Assembly (NCBI GenBank): GCA_963843535.1
Contig: CAWJKU010000001.1
Span: 715,647 to 779,646, forward strand
Source of the DNA: CAVUNY01 sp963843535
Lineage (GTDB): Bacteria; Chloroflexota; Anaerolineae; Anaerolineales; Anaerolineaceae
Direction of reading: 5' to 3'
Length of the DNA: 64,000 bases
The translations under genes and the position numbers were made by a program. Below the pieces are notes generated by a model that was not told the DNA's origin, did no database searches, and saw only the letters and a list, made by a program, of their open reading frames with translations. Positions within the stretch are counted from its first letter, which is position 1. Each line of letters opens with the position of its first letter. Of this stretch, positions 53,752 through 62,888 are shown one piece after another.

Positions 53752-54517
53752 AAAGATCCGACAGGCAGCCTCGTCAGTGCTGGTAGATTGCGAAGACCAT
53801 GGCGTGTTGGATGAACTTTATTCTTGGCTGGAGGATATTAGCACTGACCTCAATGATTGTATTGAGACTGTCAAAAATGAATCAAAGGTTGTTTTTAGAC
53901 TGTCAAAATCAACCAATGGTTGTTCTGAGACTCTCACCGTTATCCTTAATGATTGTCTTGAGACGCTCGACCTGGATGACAAAGATTGTTTTGAGACTCT
54001 TTTAAAGACTCTTAACCGCTTTAAAGATTCCCAAAAAGATAAAGATACCTCCTCAACCCAAGATTCGTCCACCTTACCCGCCAATGATCCATTTTTTCAA
54101 ACGGTGGAGGCGGTGACTGATTCGAAGGGAAATTGGTCGTTAGAAAAACTTTTAGCTCGGGCAGACAGGAAAAATCGTCAGATTCTGTTGGATCAGGAAA
54201 AGAATGCCGTACCGTTTGTATCCTGGGTTATTCACGGCGCTTCCCAACCTAGCATCCAGAATCCGTACAGCCTGGCCATCGCTAAACTGAAAGAAAATCC
54301 TGGGATCAGCGCCGGCGGCGCCAGTGAACGCCTGGCTGATTTATCTCCCCGACAACTTGCCCGCCTGATTAAGCAATCGCTCACGTTTTATTCCCCTTCC
54401 GATCGGGACTGGCGAATGCTGTTTGCAGAGGCGAAAAGAGATCGAATTCGATTGCTGGCGGATGAGCTGGGATTGGTTTTTGAGATTGAGGAGGGACCAG
54501 GATGGATCAATGGTTGA
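53660..54517 (+). CDS. replication module protein, C-terminal part or overlapping gene
   Basis: 285 residues, overlapping the previous ORF by 92 bp in the +1 frame. From about residue 17 it reads as normal protein (KFKVQRVDPLIPQHEKIRQA). Residues about 65-118 are built from five 11-residue repeats (NDCIETV, NGCSETL, NDCLETL, KDCFETL). A C-terminal domain begins near residue 150 (KGNWSLEKLLARAD) and ends WRMLFAEAKRDRIRLLADEL. If fused with the preceding frame it would give a protein of about 600 residues. Function unknown. Confidence 0.5.
   Translation: MDRTDHRMNSAGNYAWKFKVQRVDPLIPQHEKIRQAASSVLVDCEDHGVLDELYSWLEDISTDLNDCIETVKNESKVVFRLSKSTNGCSETLTVILNDCLETLDLDDKDCFETLLKTLNRFKDSQKDKDTSSTQDSSTLPANDPFFQTVEAVTDSKGNWSLEKLLARADRKNRQILLDQEKNAVPFVSWVIHGASQPSIQNPYSLAIAKLKENPGISAGGASERLADLSPRQLARLIKQSLTFYSPSDRDWRMLFAEAKRDRIRLLADELGLVFEIEEGPGWING
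53852..54013 (+). repeat. five 30-33-bp tandem repeats inside a coding region
   Basis: The unit starts AATGATTGTNTTGAGACTNT and repeats at 53852, 53885, 53915, 53948 and 53981. The second copy is 30 bp and its protein reading is degraded (KVVFRLSKST), though the DNA still matches. The DNA pattern is therefore kept better than the protein pattern, which hints at a role as a DNA-binding site. Confidence 0.7.
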
Positions 54518-54597
54518 GAAGCCGGAAAGGCAAACCTCAGAATGCTGAGCATTCAAATCAAACACCTACCAAAATCTAGATGAGGAGAAAACAAATC

Positions 54598-55044
54598 ATG
54601 GCACAAGGCAATTTAACCTGGCAGCGCGGCGATATCACCGGGGACATCTATTTTGATTATTTACGCCCCCAGAATCAGGATCCCGTCCCTTATGTTCGCC
54701 TGTATCTGATGATCGATGGCAGTCCCGAATCGAAACCGGTAAAAGGGTTACGCGTCCTGATATATGGCACCCTGGCCGAGTTGGTGTATGGGCATGTCCA
54801 AAAAGGCAGCCGGATCGGAGTGGAAGGTCATATTCAGTTGCGCTACCGGCCCAACACGACCACCCCCGTTTTCGAAGTGGTTGCCGAACGAATCGAATTC
54901 ATCCGTAATATCGATTATGAGCGCGGCAAGCAGGTCATTGCAGAGTTGAAGCAACGTGGAAAACGAAATGGCTCTGCGGTCTCAGACCTGGAAGCCGTCA
55001 CGCAAATTCTTGAAACCGGAGAATTTGGCCATGACAGTGAATAA
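54598..55044 (+). CDS. single-stranded DNA-binding protein-like (OB fold)
   Basis: 148 residues from ATG 54598 (AGGAG upstream). LTWQRGDITGDIYFDYL at the start, then YVRLYLMIDG and the OB-fold ends RVLIYGTLAELVYGHVQKGS, IGVEGHIQLRY and FEVVAERIEFIRNIDY, as in SSB proteins. The acidic C-terminal tip of typical SSB (DDDIPF) is absent; the tail here is ETGEFGHDSE. It is an element-borne SSB, consistent with a replication module, and it overlaps the next gene by 14 bp. Confidence 0.75.
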   Translation: MAQGNLTWQRGDITGDIYFDYLRPQNQDPVPYVRLYLMIDGSPESKPVKGLRVLIYGTLAELVYGHVQKGSRIGVEGHIQLRYRPNTTTPVFEVVAERIEFIRNIDYERGKQVIAELKQRGKRNGSAVSDLEAVTQILETGEFGHDSE

Positions 55045-56869
55045 TCCGGGCAATCCAGAAATTCATATTTCAGAAGAGAAGCTGCAGAAATTCGGCCTGG
55101 TTCTCCTGGGAATTGCCGTGTTCTTTACGATCATCGGCGCCATGGTATCTCCGCTGGATGATCAGGGGAAACCGGTCCTGTTATTACCGGAAGTCAAGGA
55201 GGTGGAGGATTACCGGCGATCTGCGCAAACATGGATTTCTGAGTTGACGGTTCTGGATGGGGAGATTGCGCATGTGATTGCCACCAAACAACAAGGTGAT
55301 CTGTTTTCACAATCTAGATCTGCTCAGCAAACTCTCCAACATGCTGTAGAACTGGCGCAGCAAGTTGACCGCACCCGAGTTCCCCCAATCGGTATGGGGC
55401 TGCATACGCAGATGCTTGCGACGACCCTAAGTTACCTTGAAGCTGCCCGCAGCGCTTTGCAATGGGTCAGCGCTCCTGAAAAGAATAATCTGGATCAGGC
55501 GACTCCAAAAACTTGCGGATTCCCGCAAGATGAAGGCAAATTTGGAGGAAAACCAGTGGTTGATCTCTCGTTAGAAGAATTCCAGCGGAATCAGTCGATT
55601 CGAATCTCCAGAGACATCATCGGGCAAAGTGAGGAGCACGAGCAAAAAATGCAGACCAACGCGCAGAAATTATGGGAAAACGCCCATAAACAGCTGGTCG
55701 CCCTATTACGGTTTCTGGATCAGGACTACGATGAGTCGTGTGAAAAGGCGAACCGCCCGTTGGAATCTTTTAACGACGAAGATCTGGCTTACCTGATCTA
55801 CGTCCGGTTGCGGGCAATGCAAGGCGATGCATCAAGAAAGGAAAAACCAGACGCCATGATTGAGGTCAAACGCAGTTTGAATGAACTGAGCCAAAAATAT
55901 GCTGAGCTTGAGAAGGTAAACGCAGGTTTATTACAAACCAACACAAGATTGCAGGCCGAAAAAGCTGCCCTCGATGCCCACCTGGCTGCTCTGCGACAGG
56001 TCCAGAAAGATGTAGCTGATCAGGCTATCCAGGCGCCAAAGCCGTTAGATGATAATCTATACAACCCACATCCGCTGACATTCATCCCGGATTGGATGAA
56101 AACCTGGCAAGCGTCAAATGTCTTTGAAAAATCATCGACTGCCATTCTTGTCATGGGCGAAACAGGCATGGCTTTGCGGCCATCCATCAAGAAGATAATG
56201 GCCAAACGCCTTTCATTATCTGAAGCCAACAAAAACCTGGATGAAGCTCTGAACTGCCTGATGACTCCTGAAAAAGAAGCCGATCCAATTTTAATAGAAG
56301 CAGTCGATGGAATTCCCAAGGAAGGCTCTAGCTCTGGTGGTAACCCTCCGGATGTTTTGCATTTAACCGAGCACGGAAAAGTTGCATACCAGGCGTTAAC
56401 AGGACAAGTCCCAAAGGAAAATGAGTATGACAGGATGATACTTCGCCATTCATCCCCTGAACATACCATTTTGAACATTCAAGCCGCGGAAAAAATTATG
56501 GAAGAAGGTTTTCAACTTCGAGGCCAGGCGCAGGAAATTCAATTAGCCAATGGTGAATCATTTATCCCAGATATTATTGCTGCTGATCCAAAATCTGGCG
56601 AGGTGATTTTCATCGAGGTCGAGCGAGATGTACATAAGGATCAAATGGCCAGGAAACAAAAGTGGATGAAACTGTTTGAGGCTTCCAATGGGAATCTTTA
56701 TGTGTTTTGTGACAACCTGAACTGCCAGAGAGTTATCCAGGGAGAGATCAACATTGCACTGGGTGGGCTGGTATATAACTCATTCTTAACCAACCTGCAT
56801 GGATTAAGGAAAGGAAAACGCTCTGAAAAAGATGGCAGTATTTGGCTCACCCAGCTGCGAGGAAAATAA
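55031..56869 (+). CDS. membrane-anchored coiled-coil protein with a PD-(D/E)xK-like C-terminus
   Basis: 612 residues from ATG 55031. One TM helix at about residues 21-39 (LVLLGIAVFFTIIGAMV). Residues about 50-340 are helical and rich in Q/E, with a clear coiled coil near 285-330 (LNELSQKYAELEKVN). A helical segment with an HTH look follows near 380-410. The end, from about residue 490, has PDIIAAD (Asp514), then VIFIEVERD (Glu529, Glu531) and a downstream Lys-rich helix. This resembles the nuclease fold of replication-relaxation-type proteins. It may act at the membrane on element DNA, but that is inference. Confidence 0.55.
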   Translation: MTVNNPGNPEIHISEEKLQKFGLVLLGIAVFFTIIGAMVSPLDDQGKPVLLLPEVKEVEDYRRSAQTWISELTVLDGEIAHVIATKQQGDLFSQSRSAQQTLQHAVELAQQVDRTRVPPIGMGLHTQMLATTLSYLEAARSALQWVSAPEKNNLDQATPKTCGFPQDEGKFGGKPVVDLSLEEFQRNQSIRISRDIIGQSEEHEQKMQTNAQKLWENAHKQLVALLRFLDQDYDESCEKANRPLESFNDEDLAYLIYVRLRAMQGDASRKEKPDAMIEVKRSLNELSQKYAELEKVNAGLLQTNTRLQAEKAALDAHLAALRQVQKDVADQAIQAPKPLDDNLYNPHPLTFIPDWMKTWQASNVFEKSSTAILVMGETGMALRPSIKKIMAKRLSLSEANKNLDEALNCLMTPEKEADPILIEAVDGIPKEGSSSGGNPPDVLHLTEHGKVAYQALTGQVPKENEYDRMILRHSSPEHTILNIQAAEKIMEEGFQLRGQAQEIQLANGESFIPDIIAADPKSGEVIFIEVERDVHKDQMARKQKWMKLFEASNGNLYVFCDNLNCQRVIQGEINIALGGLVYNSFLTNLHGLRKGKRSEKDGSIWLTQLRGK

Positions 56870-57000
56870 ATTGAGTGAACGGTGCGACACTTCGTTCTTG
56901 CTACACTGTTCCTCTAGAGTCTTAAGGGGGAACGACGTGCTGGGTGTAGAGTATTTTTCGGTTGTTCCTCGATGCCAGATATATAAACCAATAATACTCA

Positions 57001-59238
57001 ATGAAAAGGGACTCTAGTAGTATAAATTTTCGACGGATGGTTAAGGTAGCCAACACAGGAAAGTTTAACCAACCGGCCAAGAAATTCATCGGAAAAATCA
57101 TTGATGCAACGGCCGGCCTGGTTGATACAGTAGACAAAGCGTTGGGAGAACGGCTGTCATTGGCCAAAATGCTGTTGGGCATAAAACTCGATAATCCTGA
57201 AAATCGTTCCTCGCCCTCGCAGCGCTTCCAAGTTGGCGATGGGGAAAAGATGGACCTTACCGGAATCATATTACCCTACTGGAAAAAACGGAATGCTTAC
57301 ACTCGTTACCGTCCTAATCTTTCCTTTGAAGAAAAAAAACTGATGAATCGATTTGCCTATACTGCCGAGCATGCCTTTGGGGGAGGAATTTTTCTGTTTC
57401 ATCCGAATATTGAAAAAGCAGTGCAAATAGGCTTGAATGAAATTATCCGGGAAGCGGAAGAATATCGGTCGAAAATATCCCCTCATCTTCCGAATGCCAC
57501 AGAACAAATCGAATTTTACCGCGCGCTGGCCGATTCATGCCGTGCCGTGATCGTCTTTGCTAACAGGTATGCTGAACTTGCTGAATCAATGGCAAGAGAA
57601 ACCAAATCTTCCGAAAGAAAAGCAGATTTATCGAAAATCGCCAAAATATGCCGCCGTATACCCGCGAGTCCTCCGCAAACTTTTCATGAAGGACTGCAAT
57701 CTCTCTGGCTTATTTATATTTCAGTTTTAAATGATGACTGCGGCCATGAGGTTCCTTTTGGCCGTTGGGACCAGGTTTTGTATCCCTTGTACCAGAAAGA
57801 CCTTGAGAATGGCCGAATTACGAGGGAACAAGCTCTGGAATTAATCGAATGTTACCTATTAAAAGCCAATGAAATCGAATTTCTTCTCCACAACGGAGCC
57901 AGCCTGTTTGAAGACGGAAACAGCGGCAGGATTACCCTGACCATCGGCGGAGTAAACAAAGAGGGAGAAGATGCAACCAACGAAGTCTCGTACCTGTTTC
58001 TCGAAGCGCTTTCCAACTGTAGGATGATTCAACCCAATCCGGCGGTCCGGATTCACCAGGGAACCCCGGAGAAATTTTTACACTATGTCGCCGAAATCAT
58101 GGGCAGCGGGGCCAATACGGTCCAGATTTTCAACGATGAAACCGTAATCAAGGGGTTTGTGGCTGCCGGATTCCCACTGGAGGATTCAAGAGACTACATT
58201 CTTTCGGGTTGCGTTGAACCGATTCCCCTCTCCACTTATGGTTCGGCTTGTGCCGCCCATGTGGTCCTGCCCAGAACGCTCGAATTGTTTCTTAAAAAGA
58301 AACAGGATTACAAATCTTATAAAGATTTTTACGAATCATACAAAGACTATTTATCTTATATTATCAAAAATACCACAACTACGCTCGGCAAGGTGGACCA
58401 GGCTCATAAAGAGTTCTTACCGAATACCTTTATCTCCGCCATTGCAGACGGTACGATGGAGAGCGGCCGGGATGTTAAAGCGGCCGGGGTAAAACACAAC
58501 TTGACCGGTATTTCGTTGCTCGGTTTAGGAACTTTGGCCGATTCCCTGGCGGCCATCAAAATAGCGGTATTCGAGGACCAAAAGTATACACTGGGAGAAC
58601 TAAAAAATATTTTGCGACGAAACTTCGCCGGTTATGAAACCGATAGATTGTATTTGGTCAACAAGATTCCAAAGTACGGAAACGACGACGACCGGGTGGA
58701 TTTTATTGCCAGGGACGTAGCCAGTTTTTGCGCTACAGAAGCAGAGAAATACACTACTTTTCGAGAGGGAAAATACTCCATCGGGGTGCATTCGGAAAAC
58801 GGTCATGTGGTTTTCGGGAATGTCACCGGAGCCACTCCAGATGGAAGAAAACAGTTGGAGCCTCTTTCCATAGGCGCCGGAAGCGCCAGGGGAAGAGAAA
58901 AAAAAGGGTATACCGCTACCTTGAAGTCAGTCAGCAAATTAGATCTCTCGAAAGTGATTAGTGGAGTTTCCGTAAATTTAAGATTCAATCCTTCACTTTT
59001 CGATAGCGAGGATAAAATTCAAAGATTCAAGGATATGATCCTGGCATATTTTTTCGATTATGGTGGACAAAATCTGCAAACAACGGTAGTAGACACCAAA
59101 ACCTTGCAACAAGCGCTACAACATCCAGGGGATTTTCAGGACCTGTTGGTTAGAATTTCTGGTTATAGCGCAAGGTTTGTTGAATTAACCCGGCAAACTC
59201 AGGATGAAATAATTTCCAGAACGGAATATAGCGCTTGA
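57001..59238 (+). CDS. glycyl radical enzyme (dehydratase/decarboxylase superfamily)
   Basis: 745 residues. Catalytic thiyl site SGCVEP: Cys404 with Glu406. Glycyl radical motif near the C-terminus: ISGYSARFVEL, radical Gly721. Other landmarks: LPYWKKRNAYTRYRP near residue 90, PFGRWDQVLYPLYQKDL near residue 250 and NGASLFEDGNSGR near residue 300. Members of the family dehydrate diols or hydroxyproline, cleave C-N or C-S bonds, decarboxylate aryl acetates or add fumarate; this one cannot be assigned. The N-terminus before LPYW is about 95 residues and unlike the usual 130-150, with no ribosome-binding site, so the 5' end may be altered. The enzyme is oxygen-sensitive, implying anaerobic life. 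Confidence 0.88.
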   Translation: MKRDSSSINFRRMVKVANTGKFNQPAKKFIGKIIDATAGLVDTVDKALGERLSLAKMLLGIKLDNPENRSSPSQRFQVGDGEKMDLTGIILPYWKKRNAYTRYRPNLSFEEKKLMNRFAYTAEHAFGGGIFLFHPNIEKAVQIGLNEIIREAEEYRSKISPHLPNATEQIEFYRALADSCRAVIVFANRYAELAESMARETKSSERKADLSKIAKICRRIPASPPQTFHEGLQSLWLIYISVLNDDCGHEVPFGRWDQVLYPLYQKDLENGRITREQALELIECYLLKANEIEFLLHNGASLFEDGNSGRITLTIGGVNKEGEDATNEVSYLFLEALSNCRMIQPNPAVRIHQGTPEKFLHYVAEIMGSGANTVQIFNDETVIKGFVAAGFPLEDSRDYILSGCVEPIPLSTYGSACAAHVVLPRTLELFLKKKQDYKSYKDFYESYKDYLSYIIKNTTTTLGKVDQAHKEFLPNTFISAIADGTMESGRDVKAAGVKHNLTGISLLGLGTLADSLAAIKIAVFEDQKYTLGELKNILRRNFAGYETDRLYLVNKIPKYGNDDDRVDFIARDVASFCATEAEKYTTFREGKYSIGVHSENGHVVFGNVTGATPDGRKQLEPLSIGAGSARGREKKGYTATLKSVSKLDLSKVISGVSVNLRFNPSLFDSEDKIQRFKDMILAYFFDYGGQNLQTTVVDTKTLQQALQHPGDFQDLLVRISGYSARFVELTRQTQDEIISRTEYSA

Positions 59239-60137
59239 TGAAAGGAACTATTTTCAACATTCAGAATTATTGCGTGACCGACGGTCCCGGTATTCGCACC
59301 CTTATTTTTTTCAAGGGTTGCCCCTTGAGATGTCTTTGGTGCGAAAACCCAGAGTCGATATCTCCTAAGCTGCAGATGTCGTTTCATCGGAATAAATGTA
59401 TTGCCTGCGAAAAGTGCCGGGAGGCCTGTCCCCGGCAGGCAATTGATTTAGCCCGTGAGCAGCGGATTGACTGGTCTCTTTGCGACAACTGCGGGCTATG
59501 CGCCGACGCTTGCATGGCGGAGGCGCTTGAGATGATTGGCAGACCGATGACCGTAGACGAAATCATGAACGAAGTCAGAAAAGGAGAAGCCTTTTACCGG
59601 CGTTCCGGCGGTGGAGTGACGATTTCCGGTGGCGAGCCAACCCTGCAATACGAGTTTTTGGTGGATCTTTTGAAAGAACTGAAAAAAGAAGGTTACCATG
59701 TGGTTCTGGAAACCTGCGGATTCTTGAAATGGGATCAACTTGAACCGCTGGCCAAAATGGTGGATATTTTTTATCTAGATATAAAGGGTATCAATCCGGT
59801 GTTTCATAAAAAGCACACCGGGGTTGAAAATGAAATTATTTTATCAAACGCGTGCCGGCTATTAGCAAACGGAAATCGGGTTGTTTTTCGCATCCCTTTG
59901 ATTCCAGGCATGAATGATGATTTCGAGCAAATATCATCATTGGATGAGTTCCTTTCCGAAGTTAGTGCGACCGAAATTCACTTGTTGCCATATCACAGAT
60001 TCGGAGAGGACAAACTCAATCACATATATACAAAGCAACAACCGTTGGGGATTCCTTCAATGAAAACTGATAATGTGGAAGAAATAAAAAGATTGTTGGA
60101 GCGTAGTAATCGAAAGATTATTATTGGCGGTGTTTGA
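59235..60137 (+). CDS. glycyl radical enzyme activase (radical SAM)
   Basis: 300 residues. The radical SAM motif CPLRCLWC uses Cys29, Cys33 and Cys36. Two ferredoxin-like clusters follow (Cys55/58/61/65 and Cys83/86/89/93). SGGEPTLQYEF near residue 134 is the SAM-contact GGE motif. It abstracts a hydrogen from Gly721 of the enzyme encoded just upstream, using S-adenosylmethionine. The ATG at 59235 overlaps the enzyme stop by 4 bp, so the pair is coupled. The C-terminus (IIIGGV) is near the usual end, and the stop lies within a few bases of a junction with an unrelated truncated membrane gene. Confidence 0.92.
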   Translation: MMKGTIFNIQNYCVTDGPGIRTLIFFKGCPLRCLWCENPESISPKLQMSFHRNKCIACEKCREACPRQAIDLAREQRIDWSLCDNCGLCADACMAEALEMIGRPMTVDEIMNEVRKGEAFYRRSGGGVTISGGEPTLQYEFLVDLLKELKKEGYHVVLETCGFLKWDQLEPLAKMVDIFYLDIKGINPVFHKKHTGVENEIILSNACRLLANGNRVVFRIPLIPGMNDDFEQISSLDEFLSEVSATEIHLLPYHRFGEDKLNHIYTKQQPLGIPSMKTDNVEEIKRLLERSNRKIIIGGV

Positions 60138-60453
60138 AAAATCTGAAATCGCCAGCTTGGATGCCAGGGTCATTGCATCGCTCAATGGTTTGACGATCCT
60201 GTACAACTCTTATTCGGTGGCCCTCTCGGTGCTGGTGTGGTTGCTCATCCGAAAAAGCCTGATCGCAGGCCAAAAATGGGCCTTCTGGGTATTGCTGTTC
60301 GTGATCGGCTTTGTGGAAGTGATGGCCTTCATCACCTCCGCACCCATCGGAAACTTACGCTGGCAAGTGAATGTTGTTCAGAGTGTTTTTTACGTTGTGG
60401 GCATTGGTTTGTTTGGCTATTCCATATTCAAGTCCAAGCAACAGGCTATATGA
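60130..60453 (+). pseudogene. 5'-truncated four-TM membrane protein gene (remnant module F)
   Basis: From 60130 the sequence matches the proteins at 19636 and 26257 (VFEKSEIASLDARVIASLNG, TILYNS, NLRWQVNVVQSVFYVVGIG), but the first 38 codons are missing because the activase gene ends there. The rest is open to 60453. It has no usable start. After it, AGGAAGGACCACATGAATG resembles the leader of the quinone reductase gene of module B, but that gene is absent. Confidence 0.82.
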
Positions 60454-60598
60454 TCAACAATCAGGAAGGACCACATGAATGAAATGAAATAGCAGAAGCA
60501 CTTGCAGAGCTCAAGCTTGGCCTTATCCGCCCTCTAATTAGGTCCGATGTATAATCATCAAATACACACAAGTAAGAAGGAAGTGAGAGGAAAAAACA

Positions 60599-61234
60599 AT
60601 GACTGATCGAAGCAAAACCGCATTGATTTTAGGCATGACCTCATTATTTATGTTCAGCCCATTGGCGATGAGTCTTTTTTGGCATCCAATCCCCATGTTT
60701 CAAAATCTCGGCTTTGAGAGAGAGATCAATAGCTCCTCCGTTAGCGTGGATACTCGCCACGATCATAGCAATCGCATATGTTTTCTACACAATGAAAGCC
60801 ATCCCTTTGGTTGCAAGTATGCAGCACGAAATCTCACTGTTTAAACTCCTGGGGATTCTCTCGGCAGCTGGTCGGCGGCATCGTCGAAGAGGTCTTCTTT
60901 CGACGTTGGATCATGGATATGTTCATGTCGGGTGGTTTTGCATCCCATCCTTCAGGTCGTCATTTCCGGCGTCGCATTTGGTTTGGCACATACCAGTTGG
61001 ACACTACTCGCAAAGCGCGACTTCAAGGTTACGCTTCCGGCAATCCTATCGACGTCAGTTCTAGGGATCTTTCTGGCTATCATCTATCTCGCGGGCGGAC
61101 GTAATTTGGGGCCCTGTATATTTGCCCACGTACTGATTAATATTGTTATCGAACCGTGGCTAATGTTGTCTGCAGTTTCAGGTAAGTGGCGCGCCCAACA
61201 AGCGGGTACCGCCGACTTGCGCCCCGCACAGTGA
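60599..61234 (+). pseudogene. CPBP family membrane protease gene, frameshifted
   Basis: The start MTDRSKTALILGMTSLFMFS follows GAGAGG and a GATGTATAAT box at 60546-60555 like those of the regulators. Sense then moves through three frames: LAWILATIIAIAYVF (about 60740), GGIVEEVFFRRW with the EExxxR motif (about 60860) and GVAFGLAHTSWTLL with the FxxxH motif (about 60960). At least three indels. An intact product would be about 210 residues. Confidence 0.75.
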
Positions 61235-61708
61235 TCTCGATCAGTATAGTTTATTCGGTAGGACGCGGCGGCTGACGCGCTGATCGTTGGGCCTCAATAC
61301 AGTACTTGCACAAAGGATGGTTAATGTAAAGCCTATAAAGGCGAATTACTGGAGTGATTGGCCGGTTTTCAAACACATTTTTTGTCATATTACTCTCCAC
61401 AAATCATACCGCTCTAACCTCACCGGTGAAATGGCTTTTGATCTACCAGAAAGGCAATACGCGCTCATCCTGTGGGGTAACGGGCAAGGCAGTTAACTGT
61501 TCAAAAACAACCATGAACGACTTTTGTGATTTCCGGAACTATCTCGCAGGACTTGGCGTCTTTGGTCAAGAAACGAAAAAAGCAACTGGTTTAAGAAGGG
61601 AAAATGACATAGAGTTGAAGATAAAAACATAAGACAACCGGGAGACCCTCATCCCATTTCGCAAACGGACGAATTACACAAAATCTAGAACAACAAAAAA
61701 AGGAAAAA
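61235..61708. other. region without an intact gene
   Basis: Contains AT-rich sequence with no convincing coding frame, then from 61513 the non-coding leader of the 1.4-kb duplicated segment. The first 280 bp have no counterpart elsewhere in the window that I can see. Confidence 0.5.
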
Positions 61709-62376
61709 ATGAAAAGGATCTTTACATTCACAATCATATTGTTGGCACTGACAGCCTGCACAGTGTTCCGTTGGGCACTTACTGGACAGCGTTCCAGGTC
61801 CAGACACTGAATCTACTGGGACGGACATACCTCAGGTGAGTATGCCAAATCCCGCCTCGGTCTATTGCAAGCAGCAAGGGAACAAACTCGAAATTCGCAC
61901 GGCTGCCGATGGCAGCCAATCCGGAATATGTGTTTTTCCGGATGGCAGCACCTGTGACGAGTGGGCTTATTTCCGGGGAGAGTGTGGCCTGGCAGCGACA
62001 AAAAAGCCCAACACCTGCCATGACCGTTGAGGCAACCACAGAAGCAAGTGGTGGTGGCCCAGGAGGAAGTAATAACTCAGGAGAAAATGCCTCGGGCGGT
62101 TACATGCCACCAGGTACCACAGAAGAGTTAGCTGACTGGTGGGGGGTCATCAAGAGTACGCAGCCCGGCGCACAGTATGATGACTACTTTGAGCGGCAGG
62201 ACTTGGGGCAGATCATCTACTTTGGCATCGATTCAATGGACCCGGCGGTACAAGCGCAGATCAAGACACTACGCGACAGCGGCAAGATCGTTCATCTTTA
62301 TGGCACATTATTGAGCAATGTGCCTGACTACAACGGCTCGCAGGTCCAGGTGGACCGCATCGAGGTTGAAGGGTAA
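61709..62376 (+). pseudogene. DUF333 lipoprotein gene, frameshifted right copy
   Basis: The signal peptide MKRIFTFTIILLALTAC with lipobox is intact. An insertion of about 30 bp (TGTTCCGTTGGGCACTTAC) then shifts the frame. The DUF333 part (PNPASVYCKQQGNKLEIR, then CDEWAYFRGEC) is open in the frame of 61836, and a second indel near 62010 moves the rest (GGYMPPGTTEELADWW) to another frame up to 62376. Against the intact gene at 47942 it cannot give a full product. Confidence 0.82.
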
Positions 62377-62459
62377 CGATCAATACAAACCAAGTCCCGA
62401 GTTCACCCGCCACGCGGGTGAACTCGGAAGTTGGGCGTACTCAAGAATTACCAGGAAAT

Positions 62460-62888
62460 ATGACTATGAATCTGCTTGTGAAGATATTCGTGATGATTGG
62501 CAGCAGTGCTTCGATTGGTTTTGGAATATGGCACTTTTTTGTACCCAGAGCATGGAATTGGTATTCCTATATTGATAGCAATGCAACGGAGTTGGTAGCC
62601 GCCGTCCGGGCTATTAATGTGTTCTTTTCTTTGTCTTTGGTATTGTTTGGCATTGTAAACATACTGTTGATTTATGGAGACAAATCAAATCGATATTCAA
62701 TCATCGTGATGCTTGCGGCAACAAGTATTTTGTGGCTGACGAGGGTGGCATTTCAGGTTATCTACCCCCAAGGTTCACTGGTTCCAGGTCTCCAATACGG
62801 AATGTTGTCAGCCTTTATGATTGTTTCTCTGTGTTACGTAATTTCGCTTATGATTATGTTGTTCCAAAGACCTCAGGCAGGTGTTTAG
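62460..62888 (+). CDS. four-TM membrane protein of unknown function (right copy)
   Basis: 142 residues from ATG 62460 (or 62466). It is nearly identical to the protein at 48656: IGFGIWHFFVPRAWNW, AVRAINVFFSLSLVLFGIV, YGDKSNRY and the end RPQAGV. The difference at the C-terminus (stop after GV here, four more residues there) comes from a local sequence change. It remains intact although the lipoprotein before it is broken. Confidence 0.7.
   Translation: MTMNLLVKIFVMIGSSASIGFGIWHFFVPRAWNWYSYIDSNATELVAAVRAINVFFSLSLVLFGIVNILLIYGDKSNRYSIIVMLAATSILWLTRVAFQVIYPQGSLVPGLQYGMLSAFMIVSLCYVISLMIMLFQRPQAGV

Noticed and set aside
60124..60453. Intact small membrane protein starting with TTG at 60124
   Set aside because: The start lies within the activase gene and the first TM of the family is missing, so it is a truncated copy.
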